Assembly (NCBI RefSeq): GCF_029937855.1
Contig: NZ_JAPYPC010000007.1
Span: forward strand, 12,346-76,345
From: Christiangramia sp.
Lineage (GTDB): Bacteria > Bacteroidota > Bacteroidia > Flavobacteriales > Flavobacteriaceae
Direction: 5' to 3'
Length of the DNA: 64,000 nucleotides
Part shown: positions 25,167 to 33,631 of the stretch, piece after piece
Layout: each line of letters starts with the position of its first letter
How positions within the stretch are numbered: the stretch's first letter is position 1
The notes under the pieces: model-generated
Databases searched by the model: none
The model's input: only the letters and a program-made list of their open reading frames with translations
Told to the model about the DNA's origin: nothing
Position numbers and translations under genes: made by a program

Positions 25167-26207
25167 ATGCTGGATTTTGTTGTTGTAGGAGCTGCCCAGG
25201 CGGGTTTGGCCATGGCTTATTATCTCAAAAAGCAGAACAAGGATTTTCTCGTAGTAGATAAGGAGTCAGAAATTGGTGCTTCCTGGCTTAGCCGGTGGGA
25301 TTCCCTTACTTTATTTACCCCTTCAGAATTTAATAATATGCCGGGAATGGAATTTCCTGCGGAAAAAGGGCATTATCCTTCGAAAACAGAAGTAGCCCAA
25401 TATTTTAAAGAGTATGTTGAAAAATTCAAATTTCCCATCCAGCTAAATACTTTTGTGGAAAACATTTCCCATCATGATGATCATTTTATTCTAAAAAGCC
25501 CTCAGGGTGAAATCGTCACTAAAAATGTGGTAATCGCTACAGGACCTTTTCATATTCCATATACCCCTCCTTTTTCAAAAAAGATTGCTGAAGATATTTT
25601 CCAGATCCATAGTAACTATTATAAGAATTCAGGCCAGCTTCAGGAAGGAAATGCGATGGTGGTAGGAGCAGGGGATAGTGGATTCCAAATTCTGGATGAG
25701 GTTTCCCGGGATGACCGAAAAGTTTATTTTTCAGGAGCTACCAATGTAAAAGTGCTTCCGCAGGAAATTTTAGGGAAAACTTTATGGTGGTGGTTTACAA
25801 AATCTGGATTTTTAAGCTTTAGTCGGGATACCTGGCTAGGGAAAAAGATCTCGAAATCACGCCAGCCCGTAATAGGAACTCCGGTTAAAAAAATTCTGGA
25901 AAGAGAAAATGTAATACCGGTTGGAAAAACTAAAAATGCTGAAGGAGAACTTATTATCACCGACAAGAAAAAGATCAAAGATCTTAAAAATATAATCTGG
26001 GCGACGGGTTATCGTCCAAATTTCAGTTGGATTGAAGGCCTTGAGCTCGCAAAAAACGGCTATCCAAAACATTATCGCGGAGTAAGCAATATAAAAGGCT
26101 TATACTTTATAGGGCTCCCCTGGTTACATACTCGTGGTTCTGCTACTTTGGGCGGAATTAAAAAAGATGCGAAATATCTTTCAGATTATATTTCAAACTT
26201 AACATAA
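25167..26207 (+). CDS. Flavin-dependent monooxygenase-like oxidoreductase
   Basis: 346 residues from the ATG at 25167, which has a GGAGG run just upstream and a -7 box covering the alternative TTG start. The FAD fold starts at once (DFVVVGAAQAGLAMAYYL). A second nucleotide fold has MVVGAGDSG near 165-172, and a C-terminal ATGYRPNFSWIEG closes the FAD site. The order matches the CzcO/flavin-containing monooxygenase group, which oxidises heteroatoms or ketones with NADPH. The substrate is unknown and the gene is alone. Confidence 0.87.
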   Translation: MLDFVVVGAAQAGLAMAYYLKKQNKDFLVVDKESEIGASWLSRWDSLTLFTPSEFNNMPGMEFPAEKGHYPSKTEVAQYFKEYVEKFKFPIQLNTFVENISHHDDHFILKSPQGEIVTKNVVIATGPFHIPYTPPFSKKIAEDIFQIHSNYYKNSGQLQEGNAMVVGAGDSGFQILDEVSRDDRKVYFSGATNVKVLPQEILGKTLWWWFTKSGFLSFSRDTWLGKKISKSRQPVIGTPVKKILERENVIPVGKTKNAEGELIITDKKKIKDLKNIIWATGYRPNFSWIEGLELAKNGYPKHYRGVSNIKGLYFIGLPWLHTRGSATLGGIKKDAKYLSDYISNLT

Positions 26208-26319
26208 CCACCAGAAGCGCTTTTTTAAGAAGCCTTAAAATAATTTCAATAATATTAACTAAATTTATAAGAGCATAATTGAAAACTATAGCTCTATTTT
26301 TTTCGTAGATACTAATGAA

Positions 26320-26877
26320 ATGTATAAGGTCTTACTTCTCATTCTTGCAATTTTTATCTGTAGTTCTACTGCGGCAAAAGCTCAGTTCTATCAAACAACA
26401 TCAGCTAAAGTCAGTTTTTTTTCATCGGCACCCGTAGAAGATATAAAAGCTGTGTCAAATGAAGGGGTTGCTGTTTTGAACTCTGCGAACGGCAGCATTT
26501 CTTTTAAAGTAAAAATGAGATCTTTTGGTTTTGAAAAAGCTTTGATGCAGGAACATTTCAATGAAAATTATGTGGAAAGCGAAAAATTCCCAGAGGCAAC
26601 CTTTAAAGGTGAAAGTACTAAGGAAATTGATCTTGATTCCAATTCTCCGCAGCAGCATATCTTAAAAGGAATTTTTACTGTTCACGGTGTTTCAAAAGAA
26701 CGGATTCTTCCAGTCACAGTTACCGTACTCAATAATGGTAAAAAGCTCCAATTGGAATCTAAGTTCAACGTTGCCTGTAAAGATCATAATATCAAAATAC
26801 CAAAGATACTTTGGGAGAATATTGCAGAAGTGATTGAGGTAAATATTAATGCAGATTTTCAAATTATACCACGATGA
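26320..26877 (+). CDS. YceI-family periplasmic protein
   Basis: 185 residues with a signal peptide (ending AAKAQ, about residue 21) and a YceI-like lipocalin barrel: TTSAKVSFFSSAPVEDI, GSISFKVKMRSFGFE, FPEATFKG, LKGIFTVHGVSKE. YceI proteins bind isoprenoid or other lipids in the periplasm. Its stop overlaps the start of the next gene by 4 bases. Together with a barrel protein and a Rieske lipoprotein it forms an operon suggestive of lipid- or quinone-linked redox work at the envelope (inference). Confidence 0.88.
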   Translation: MYKVLLLILAIFICSSTAAKAQFYQTTSAKVSFFSSAPVEDIKAVSNEGVAVLNSANGSISFKVKMRSFGFEKALMQEHFNENYVESEKFPEATFKGESTKEIDLDSNSPQQHILKGIFTVHGVSKERILPVTVTVLNNGKKLQLESKFNVACKDHNIKIPKILWENIAEVIEVNINADFQIIPR

Positions 26878-27779
26878 CAAAAATTTTAATAGTTCCCATG
26901 TTCTTAATCTGTTCGTTTTTAAAAGCGCAGAATGTAGATAGTATCATGGCTGATATTTCTCAGGAAAATGATTATAAGGTACAGGCAACTTTTAAAAGTC
27001 CGCGATTGGTTCTTCTCCAAACCAACGAAACTCAAAAAGCGAAAGATCTGGCATTTTGGGTAGGCCACAGATTTGGTGATATTGGAGGGGAGTTTGGAGG
27101 ATCAAATACTTTATATGGCTTAGATGTGGCTACCGATCTTTACCTGGGATTTGATTATGGAATAACAGATAAGTTAACAATTGGCATCGGTAGAAGTAAA
27201 TTTAACGAATCCTACAGCGCCTTAATCAAGTACAGGCTATTATGGCAGGATGACGCTATGCCTGTGTCTATAACCTTCTTTGAGCAAAGTAGCTGGATTA
27301 CAAGAAAACCTTTTTCAAATAATGAATTTGGAAGTGAAGGGGATAGAATTTCCCATTTTTTTCAGGCGATTATTGCGCGAAAATTTAGTCCTGGAATTTC
27401 GATTATGGTCAATCCGGGATTTTTAGTGAGACCGGAAGCCCAGGTCCAGGATTTTCAGGATTCTGCTAATCTTTTTGCCCTTGGCCTGGGAGGTAGGTTT
27501 AAAATTCTGAAGCGCATATCAATAATAGCAGATTATACTTTCGTAAACGGTTTAAGCAGGCCGGAAGACCTTCAAAGTGACTTTTATAATCCTTTCGGGG
27601 TGGGTGTGGAAATAGAAACCGGCGGCCATGTTTTTGCGCTTAATTTTCAGAATTCTCAAGCAATTATTGCAAATAATTTTATTCCAAATACCACCAAAAG
27701 CTGGTCTGATGGTGGGGTAAGATTTGGTTTTATGATCTCAAGAAATTTTAGCATTGGATCTAAGAAACCAGATAATTAA
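26874..27779 (+). CDS. DUF5777 family outer-membrane beta-barrel protein
   Basis: 301 residues with a signal peptide (to about 18, SFLKAQ) and alternating amphipathic strands ending in a predicted barrel. FKSPRLVLLQTNETQKAKDL, WVGHRFGDIGGE and GLDVATDLYLGFDYGITDKL are typical of DUF5777. The family is found in Bacteroidota beside YceI and cytochrome or Rieske genes, as here. ATGA overlaps the YceI stop. The function is unknown; an outer-membrane location is inferred. Confidence 0.83.
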   Translation: MTKILIVPMFLICSFLKAQNVDSIMADISQENDYKVQATFKSPRLVLLQTNETQKAKDLAFWVGHRFGDIGGEFGGSNTLYGLDVATDLYLGFDYGITDKLTIGIGRSKFNESYSALIKYRLLWQDDAMPVSITFFEQSSWITRKPFSNNEFGSEGDRISHFFQAIIARKFSPGISIMVNPGFLVRPEAQVQDFQDSANLFALGLGGRFKILKRISIIADYTFVNGLSRPEDLQSDFYNPFGVGVEIETGGHVFALNFQNSQAIIANNFIPNTTKSWSDGGVRFGFMISRNFSIGSKKPDN

Positions 27780-27801
27780 TAATCACAACTAAATTAAAAT
27801 T

Positions 27802-28245
27802 ATGAAAAGAGGTGAATTCTTAGTAAAAGGAGTTTTATTAGCCTGCTCCGGTGCCTGTGCACTATCTGCCTGCAGTTCTGGTGACGATGGAGGGGGAGGA
27901 ACTACAGCTCCACCAGGAAATGGTGCGCAAACAGTTACGGTTAGCCTGTCAAATCTTGCTGATGTTGGAGACCAGGTTACCAGTAATGGTGTTTTGTTTT
28001 TTAGGATAGGTTCGGGTAATACTTCATCAGATTTTGTGGCTACAGAATCTGTTTGTCCTCACCAGGGTGGGCAATTGGTTTGGGTTGAAGATGCCGGTTA
28101 TATTGAATGTCAGTTGCATTTTGCGCGCTATGAAGATGATGGGGATGTTATAAGAGGCCCTCAAAATTCCGCTGGAAATACAAGGGATTTGGAAGTTTAT
28201 TCCACTTCTATCAGCAACGGAAATATCACCGCAACTAAGAATTAA
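27802..28245 (+). CDS. Rieske [2Fe-2S] lipoprotein
   Basis: 147 residues with a lipoprotein signal (LSAC lipobox, Cys 24), a Gly/Thr linker and a small Rieske domain. The two cluster motifs are CPHQGG (C85, H87) and CQLHFARY (C103, H106), which supply all four ligands. The second motif lacks the usual Gly-Ser stretch (CxxHGS becomes CQLHFA), which may lower the potential. It is exported and lipid-anchored, most likely in the periplasm. It is last in the operon with YceI and DUF5777, a plausible electron-transfer partner for them (inference). Confidence 0.87.
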   Translation: MKRGEFLVKGVLLACSGACALSACSSGDDGGGGTTAPPGNGAQTVTVSLSNLADVGDQVTSNGVLFFRIGSGNTSSDFVATESVCPHQGGQLVWVEDAGYIECQLHFARYEDDGDVIRGPQNSAGNTRDLEVYSTSISNGNITATKN

Positions 28246-28292
28246 AATTTATTTTGCTTTGGAAATTGTCCTGATGCTTTTTCAGTAAAGGT

Positions 28293-28482
28293 CAGTGGTG
28301 TCCGATTAAAAATTTTAAAGTGCAATCCTGAAACCAGTATTTGCGATAGATCAAAGCTTTCATTACTATCTATACCCTGTTTTTTCATTTTAAACTTAAG
28401 CTGTTTATCAGGTAGTTGATTTCAGGTCTAACATTTAATATCTAAAAGCGAAGCGGTCTTGTTTCATTAACGCCACATGAGT
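28293..28482 (-). mobile_element. Decayed MITE-like element, copy 1
   Basis: A non-coding element of about 180 bp bounded by TGTCCGATTAA (28299-28309) and, inverted, TGTGGCGTTAA (28477-28467). On the minus strand it aligns along most of its length with 57637-57867, sharing GACCGCTTCGCTTTTAGATA, CTGATAAACA and GACACCACTGA. The ends of both copies share TGTCCGGTTAA-like terminal inverted repeats. There is no transposase, so it is a relic or a non-autonomous element. It accounts for most of the 297-bp gap between the Rieske and tatD genes. Confidence 0.68.
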
Positions 28483-28529
28483 AATTAATTAATACTAATT
28501 TCAGTTTTTATCTTTTAGCCAGCTTCTAT

Positions 28530-28537
28530 TACTTTTG
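28530..28537 (+). promoter_or_regulatory. -7 box abutting the tatD start
   Basis: TACTTTTG (exact TAnnTTTG) ends 5 nt before the ATG. TTTA (28507-28510) lies 19 bp upstream as a weak -33 element. Confidence 0.6.
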
Positions 28538-28542
28538 CAGCT

Positions 28543-29310
28543 ATGATAATTACTGATACACATACCCATTTATATAGTGATTCTTTTGATGAAGACCGAA
28601 GGGAGGTCATTCAGGAGGCCATAGATAATAATGTAAAACGTTTTTTTATTCCGGCGATAGATTCTGAAACCACCCGGAGCATGTACGATTTGGAAAAAGC
28701 TTTTCCCGAAAATGTCTTTTTAATGATGGGGCTTCATCCCACGCACGTTAAGGAGAATTTTGAGCAGGAACTAAAGCATGTGGAAGAGGAACTCAGTCGC
28801 AGAGAATTTTATGCGGTGGGGGAAATAGGGATCGATCTGTACTGGGATAAATCTACGCTTGAAATCCAACAAAAAGCCTTCAGAAGACAAATCAAGCTTG
28901 CCAAAGAGAGGGGTTTACCCATCGTGATCCATTGCAGAGAAGCTTTTAAGGAGATTTTTGAGGTTTTAGAATCTGAAAAGGACGATAAACTTTTTGGCAT
29001 CTTTCATTGCTTTACGGGAAACCTGGAGCAGGCAAAAAAAGCACTTTCCTATAATATGAAATTGGGAATTGGAGGAGTGGTGACCTTTAAAAATGGAGGG
29101 ATCGATAAATTTTTGAATCAGATTCCGCTGGAGGAAATCGTTCTCGAAACAGACGCTCCCTATTTAGCACCAAAACCATTCCGCGGTAAACGTAACGATC
29201 CGGTTTATATACTTAAGGTAGCTGAAAAATTAGCTGAACTTTATGATATTCCCGTTGAAAAAGTTGCAGAAATAACTACAAAAAATTCTAAGGAAGTTTT
29301 CGGAATTTAA
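28543..29310 (+). CDS. TatD family metal-dependent DNase
   Basis: 255 residues. It opens with the metal-binding THTHLY (H7, H9), followed by VGEIGIDLYWDKS, VIHCREAF, GIFHCFTGN and LETDAPYLAP, the full ligand set of TatD-type hydrolases. These are cytoplasmic Mg-dependent 3'-5' exonucleases implicated in DNA repair. It leads a short series with an acyltransferase (50 bp gap) and asparaginase on the same strand. Confidence 0.93.
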   Translation: MIITDTHTHLYSDSFDEDRREVIQEAIDNNVKRFFIPAIDSETTRSMYDLEKAFPENVFLMMGLHPTHVKENFEQELKHVEEELSRREFYAVGEIGIDLYWDKSTLEIQQKAFRRQIKLAKERGLPIVIHCREAFKEIFEVLESEKDDKLFGIFHCFTGNLEQAKKALSYNMKLGIGGVVTFKNGGIDKFLNQIPLEEIVLETDAPYLAPKPFRGKRNDPVYILKVAEKLAELYDIPVEKVAEITTKNSKEVFGI

Positions 29311-29360
29311 AGCTGTTAAACAGAAATTTTGTTCATTTGTTGAAATAATTTTAGATATAG

Positions 29361-30497
29361 GTGCAAAATTTTGACGATATAAGATTTTTTAAGGATGAAG
29401 AGGTGAATCCTGCGTTGCAGGAATTCATGAAGCATCCCATGATAAAGGCGTTGCTTCAATTTACGTTTCCAGAATTAGAATCGAAGGAGATCGAATCGAT
29501 AATGAAGGATTGTCATTCGATTTCAGATTTTCAAACGAAGGTAATTTATCTGAGTGTGGAAAAAGTTCTGGAAAAGTCCAGTAAAGGTTTAACCGATGCT
29601 GGTTTTGAGAAATTAAAGCCTTCTGAATCCTATTTTTATGTCTCGAATCACCGGGATATTATTCTGGATACCTGCCTTATAAATTATACTTTACATGATC
29701 ACGATCTTGTGATGACTGCTTCAGCCATTGGTGATAATTTAGTTCAGAAACCTTTCTTGATGGCTCTCTCTAAGCTTAATCGTAATTTTTTAGTATTACG
29801 AAATCAGAGTCCGCGAGAAATGCTGAAAAGTTCTTTAAAACTTTCAGAATATATAAAACAGCTGCTGTTCAGAGAAAACAGGTCGGTGTGGATGGCGCAA
29901 CGAGAAGGAAGAACAAAGGACGGTAACGATTTTACCCAGCAGGGTGTTCTTAAAATGGTGGGAATGGCCAAAGGTGAACTGGATATTTTGGATTATTTCG
30001 CAAAACTGAAAATTGTGCCGGTAGCCATGTCTTATGAATTTGATCCTACAGACATGCTTAAAATGCCGGAAGTCCTGGCAAAACGAATGAAGGAGGAGTA
30101 TAAGAAAAGCGCTAACGAAGATTTTAACAGTATTATGCAGGGAGCGATGGGGCAAAAAGGCCGTATTCAGATTGATGCGGGCGAGGTTCTTACGGAAGAT
30201 GATTTTGCTGAGATCAGAAAAAAAGACCTTTCTATAAACGATCAGTTAAAGGAAGTAGCGACACTCATAGATCGAGCCATTTATCGAAATTATAAATTAT
30301 GGCCTTCTAATTATATCGCGTATGATCTTCTAAAGAATGAAGAGAGATTTGCTGATGAATACACCGAAAAGGAAAAAAGACAGTTTGATAGGCGCATAAG
30401 CCGAAGGGTGGACGTTAAAAATCCGCTAGCCCTGAATAGTTATTTATTGATGTATGCAAATCCTGTGATCAATAAAATATCTTTGAATGAAGACTAA
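29361..30497 (+). CDS. Glycerol-phosphate acyltransferase-like protein
   Basis: 378 residues from a GTG start (MQNFDDIRFFKDEEVNPAL), the only one that keeps the family N terminus. The acyltransferase block is at 94-104, SNHRDIILDTC, followed by a FMALSKLNRNFLVLRNQSPREM region and the substrate-binding MAQREGRTKDGND (an EGRT-type motif). It belongs to the PlsC/PlsB-like fold and is thought to act in phospholipid synthesis. The catalytic block reads H-x5-D rather than H-x4-D, unless the Asp directly after HR is used. It overlaps the asparaginase gene by 11 nt. Confidence 0.84.
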   Translation: MQNFDDIRFFKDEEVNPALQEFMKHPMIKALLQFTFPELESKEIESIMKDCHSISDFQTKVIYLSVEKVLEKSSKGLTDAGFEKLKPSESYFYVSNHRDIILDTCLINYTLHDHDLVMTASAIGDNLVQKPFLMALSKLNRNFLVLRNQSPREMLKSSLKLSEYIKQLLFRENRSVWMAQREGRTKDGNDFTQQGVLKMVGMAKGELDILDYFAKLKIVPVAMSYEFDPTDMLKMPEVLAKRMKEEYKKSANEDFNSIMQGAMGQKGRIQIDAGEVLTEDDFAEIRKKDLSINDQLKEVATLIDRAIYRNYKLWPSNYIAYDLLKNEERFADEYTEKEKRQFDRRISRRVDVKNPLALNSYLLMYANPVINKISLNED

Positions 30498-31515
30498 ATC
30501 GAGGATATTGCTGATTTATACCGGTGGTACCATTGGTATGATTAAAGATTATGATTCCGGTGCGTTAAAGGCTTTTAATTTTGATGAGCTTTTGCAAAAT
30601 ATTCCTGAGTTAAAGATCCTGGAGCATGACATTGAGACTTTGAGCTTTGAAGAGCCCATAGATTCTTCTAATATGAATCCAGCATATTGGGAAATAATCG
30701 CGAAGACTATAGATGACCATTATTACCAATATGATGGATTTGTGGTGCTGCATGGGAGTGATACCATGTCTTATACGGCATCTGCCTTAAGTTTTATGTT
30801 CGAGAATCTTACAAAACCAATTATTTTTACCGGTTCGCAGTTACCCATTGGAGATCTTCGTACAGATGCCAAAGAAAATTTGATCACCAGTATTCAAATC
30901 GCCGGTTTACAAAAGAATGGAAAACCCGTAATCTCTGAAGTAGGATTATATTTTGAATACAAATTGTACCGGGCAAACAGAACTACAAAGATCAATGCGG
31001 AACAATTTCATGCATTTTCTTCGATGAATCATCCTGCTTTGGCTGAGTCTGGAGTGTATCTTTCTGTAAATTATAAAGCGCTTTGGAAGCCAAATAGGAA
31101 ACAAAAAACTAAATTGCATACCGGATTTGATAATGAAATCCTTGTTTTGAAAATTTTTCCGGGGATTAATGAAAGTACAGTAAGTTACATATTATCCAAG
31201 CCAGATTTAAAAGGGGTGGTGCTGGAAACTTATGGCAGTGGAAATGCTCCAAATGATTCCTGGTTCCTGGATATTTTGAGTGAAAAAATAAAAAACGGAC
31301 TTAGAGTGGTGAACGTAACCCAGTGTGTTGCAGGTAGTGTGACCATGGGGCAGTACGAAACAAGTGTTGGTCTTAAGAAGATAGGCGTGGTCTCCGGAAA
31401 GGACATAACTACAGAGGCTGCAGTGTCTAAATTAATGTATTTATTGGGGAAAGAATTATCTCCAAAAGTGTTCAAAACCATTTTTGAAACATCGTTAAGA
31501 GGCGAAATGTCCTAA
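30487..31515 (+). CDS. ansA: Type I L-asparaginase
   Basis: 342 residues. The first catalytic Thr motif YTGGTIGMI is near residues 11-19, and the second, VVLHGSDTMSYTASAL, is near 90. The lysine of TDAKENL completes the site. Its length and lack of a signal peptide fit the cytoplasmic, homodimeric AnsA type that converts asparagine to aspartate and ammonia. It overlaps the acyltransferase gene by 11 nt, so the two are co-translated, although their functions are unrelated. Confidence 0.92.
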   Translation: MKTKSRILLIYTGGTIGMIKDYDSGALKAFNFDELLQNIPELKILEHDIETLSFEEPIDSSNMNPAYWEIIAKTIDDHYYQYDGFVVLHGSDTMSYTASALSFMFENLTKPIIFTGSQLPIGDLRTDAKENLITSIQIAGLQKNGKPVISEVGLYFEYKLYRANRTTKINAEQFHAFSSMNHPALAESGVYLSVNYKALWKPNRKQKTKLHTGFDNEILVLKIFPGINESTVSYILSKPDLKGVVLETYGSGNAPNDSWFLDILSEKIKNGLRVVNVTQCVAGSVTMGQYETSVGLKKIGVVSGKDITTEAAVSKLMYLLGKELSPKVFKTIFETSLRGEMS

Positions 31516-31581
31516 AATTAACGTTGTCTTTCTTGACGGGAACAATTTTTTTTTGTTATTTGCCGCCCCGAAACAAGAAAC

Positions 31582-31669
31582 AGAGAGGTGGCCGAGTGGT
31601 CGAAGGCGCACGCCTGGAAAGTGTGTATACGTCACAAGCGTATCGAGGGTTCGAATCCCTTCCTCTCTG
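31582..31669 (+). tRNA. tRNA-Ser (anticodon GGA)
   Basis: 88 nt, class II with a long variable arm. Acceptor AGAGAGG / CCTCTCT, anticodon stem CACGC/GTGTG around loop CTGGAAA (anticodon GGA), variable arm TATACGTCACAAGCGTAT, T-arm AGGGTTCGAATCCCT, discriminator G. Confidence 0.95.
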
Positions 31670-31736
31670 CTAAGTGTTTTATTAAAAATAATTTATATCT
31701 TTAACCCTTTAACTAATTAAATTAAGACAAACAGTA

Positions 31737-32540
31737 ATGAAAAGATTATTTTCTATTTTGGTAATCGCCGCGATTACGGTTCTTGGGGCCTACAATCTAA
31801 AGGCGGCTAACAGCGCGAATATTTTGCCAGGAACGATTGTGACCTTTGTACAGGATGACGAGGAAGCAATGGCCGGCGATGATTTGGAAGAAGAAGAACT
31901 TGGTTTTCACCAGGAGCTTAAAAAACGTTTCATCGAAGGTGGTCCTGCCTTTATGGGGATCGTTCTATTGTGTTTAATTCTTGGTTTGGCTATTGCCATT
32001 GAGAGAATTATCTTTTTAAACCTTTCCACTACAAACACAAGAAAGCTTGCTCAGGATGTTGAGGACGCTCTTAATAGTGGTGGTGTAGAGGCAGCTAAGG
32101 AGGTTTGTAGAAATACAAAAGGACCTGTTGCTTCTATCTATTATCAAGGTTTGGACAGGGCCGACGAAAGTATAGAAGCTGCTGAAAAAGCGGTTGTTGC
32201 TTACGGAGGTGTTCAAATGGGACAACTTGAAAAGAATGTGTCCTGGGTTTCTTTATTTATCGCCCTAGCTCCTATGCTTGGTTTCATGGGTACTGTAATC
32301 GGGATGATTCAGGCTTTTGACCGTATTGAAGCAGCAGGGGATATGCAACCGTCACTTGTGGCAGGAGGTATTAAAGTAGCACTTCTTACTACGGTATTTG
32401 GTTTGATCGTTGCAATTATTCTTCAGATTTTCTACAATTATATTATCGCTAAGATAGACAGTATCGTGAACGATATGGAAGATGCGTCTATCATCCTTAT
32501 CGATATGTTGGTAGCTTACAAGAATAAAAAAAGAATCTAA
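31737..32540 (+). CDS. MotA/TolQ/ExbB proton channel, second system
   Basis: 267 residues. It has an unusual N-terminal hydrophobic segment (about 1-24, possibly a signal peptide ending NLKAA) and an acidic stretch (DDEEAMAGDDLEEEE), then the ExbB core: membrane segments near 75-95 (FMGIVLLCLILGLAIAIER), 160-185 (LGFMGTVIGMIQAF) and 200-230 (GIKVALLTTVFGLIVAI). The extra N-terminal segment distinguishes it from the ExbB at 5.6 kb. It heads a four-gene group with a small membrane protein and two ExbD proteins. Confidence 0.9.
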   Translation: MKRLFSILVIAAITVLGAYNLKAANSANILPGTIVTFVQDDEEAMAGDDLEEEELGFHQELKKRFIEGGPAFMGIVLLCLILGLAIAIERIIFLNLSTTNTRKLAQDVEDALNSGGVEAAKEVCRNTKGPVASIYYQGLDRADESIEAAEKAVVAYGGVQMGQLEKNVSWVSLFIALAPMLGFMGTVIGMIQAFDRIEAAGDMQPSLVAGGIKVALLTTVFGLIVAIILQIFYNYIIAKIDSIVNDMEDASIILIDMLVAYKNKKRI

Positions 32541-32553
32541 GACAAAGTAAATT

Positions 32554-32991
32554 ATGACCTTACATAAAATATTAAAATATCTGGCACTTGTTATTGGTGT
32601 GATAGGGATGATCTTTCTGGGAAGGATTATCGCTACCGGTGACGATGCCATTAAAGCCTCGGCAGACCTTCAGGGTAGTCATTTAGACCCTTATATGTGG
32701 ATTGCTTATTTGGTGCTAGCAGCAGTTATTTTGTTAGTGGGAATATTTGTGATCGTAGGTTTATTCAGAGGTAATATTAAGAACACAATTATTGCTATAG
32801 GATCATTTTTGGTGGTCGTAGTCGTGGCTTATGTATTAAGTGACGGCACAGCAAGGGAACTTAAAGACGGTAGCATGCTTTCAGCATCTGGAGATCATTG
32901 GGTTGGAGCTGGTTTAATTACCTTCTACATCCTTGCCGGTATTGCTATCGCTGCGATGGTATTCTCTGGAATTAAAAAATTGGCTAAATAA
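32554..32991 (+). CDS. Unknown membrane protein between exbB and exbD
   Basis: 145 residues with about four membrane helices (near 8-24, 48-70, 76-96, 118-140). I do not recognise a named family. It lies between an ExbB and an ExbD gene with gaps of 13 and 1 nt, so it is very likely co-expressed with the proton channel and may be a third membrane subunit (inference). There are no catalytic-looking motifs. The sequence is weakly polar outside the helices, with a loop of Asp/Gly/Ser residues (SDGTARELKDGSML). Confidence 0.75.
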   Translation: MTLHKILKYLALVIGVIGMIFLGRIIATGDDAIKASADLQGSHLDPYMWIAYLVLAAVILLVGIFVIVGLFRGNIKNTIIAIGSFLVVVVVAYVLSDGTARELKDGSMLSASGDHWVGAGLITFYILAGIAIAAMVFSGIKKLAK

Positions 32992-32992
32992 T

Positions 32993-33601
32993 ATGGCAAA
33001 GAGATCAGCACCGGAAGTTAACGCAGGTTCCATGGCGGATATCGCTTTCTTGCTCCTTATCTTTTTCCTGGTAACTACTACCATTGAAACAGATAGCGGA
33101 ATTAGCAGGAAGCTACCGCAATGGCAACCCGAAGACGTTGAGCCTCCGATTATCAAACAACGAAATATTTTTACAGTAGAGGTTAACAGTAATAACCAAC
33201 TGCTGGTAGAAGAAGAGGAGATGGAGCTTTCTGAACTTCAGGAAGCAGCTGTTGAATTCTTGGATAACGGTGCGGGTACTGGTGATGAAGCTTGTAGTTT
33301 CTGCCAGGGTGCTAAAGATCCTTCATCATCTGTGAATCCTCAAAAAGCTATTATTTCATTGATGAATAATAGGGGAACCGAGTATGGTACTTATATCGCT
33401 GTTCAGAACGAACTTGTGGCTGCTTATAATCAGCTTAGGGATCGTGAAGCTCAGAGAATGTATGGGATGACTTTTACTCAGATGGAAAAGAATTATAATG
33501 ATCCTTCTTATAATGGCGATAAAGAAGCCCTGAAAGAAAAGATCGATGTGATTCAGGATATGATTCCACAGAAATTATCTGAAGCCGAACCAAGAAGCTA
33601 G
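32993..33601 (+). CDS. ExbD/TolR family protein (long form)
   Basis: 202 residues from the ATG at 32993. The N terminus KRSAPEVNAGSMADIAFLLLIF has the single membrane helix with the proton-carrying Asp (MADIAF). The periplasmic part is longer than in usual ExbD and contains an insertion with a CSFC pair (near residue 100) that could form a disulfide or bind metal, absent from the 6.3-kb ExbD. It starts 1 nt after the small membrane protein gene. Confidence 0.88.
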   Translation: MAKRSAPEVNAGSMADIAFLLLIFFLVTTTIETDSGISRKLPQWQPEDVEPPIIKQRNIFTVEVNSNNQLLVEEEEMELSELQEAAVEFLDNGAGTGDEACSFCQGAKDPSSSVNPQKAIISLMNNRGTEYGTYIAVQNELVAAYNQLRDREAQRMYGMTFTQMEKNYNDPSYNGDKEALKEKIDVIQDMIPQKLSEAEPRS

Positions 33602-33631
33602 AGCTTTTAACAAACGAAAACGACTTTAATT

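Noticed and set aside
28242-28388. 48-codon minus-strand ORF beginning MKKQGIDSNESF
   Set aside because: It lies in the decayed element and I did not see the frame kept in the second copy; no family is recognised.
31582-31700. tRNA-Ser as attachment site of an integrated element
   Set aside because: Both flanks are ordinary genes; no integrase and no direct repeat of the tRNA 3' end seen.
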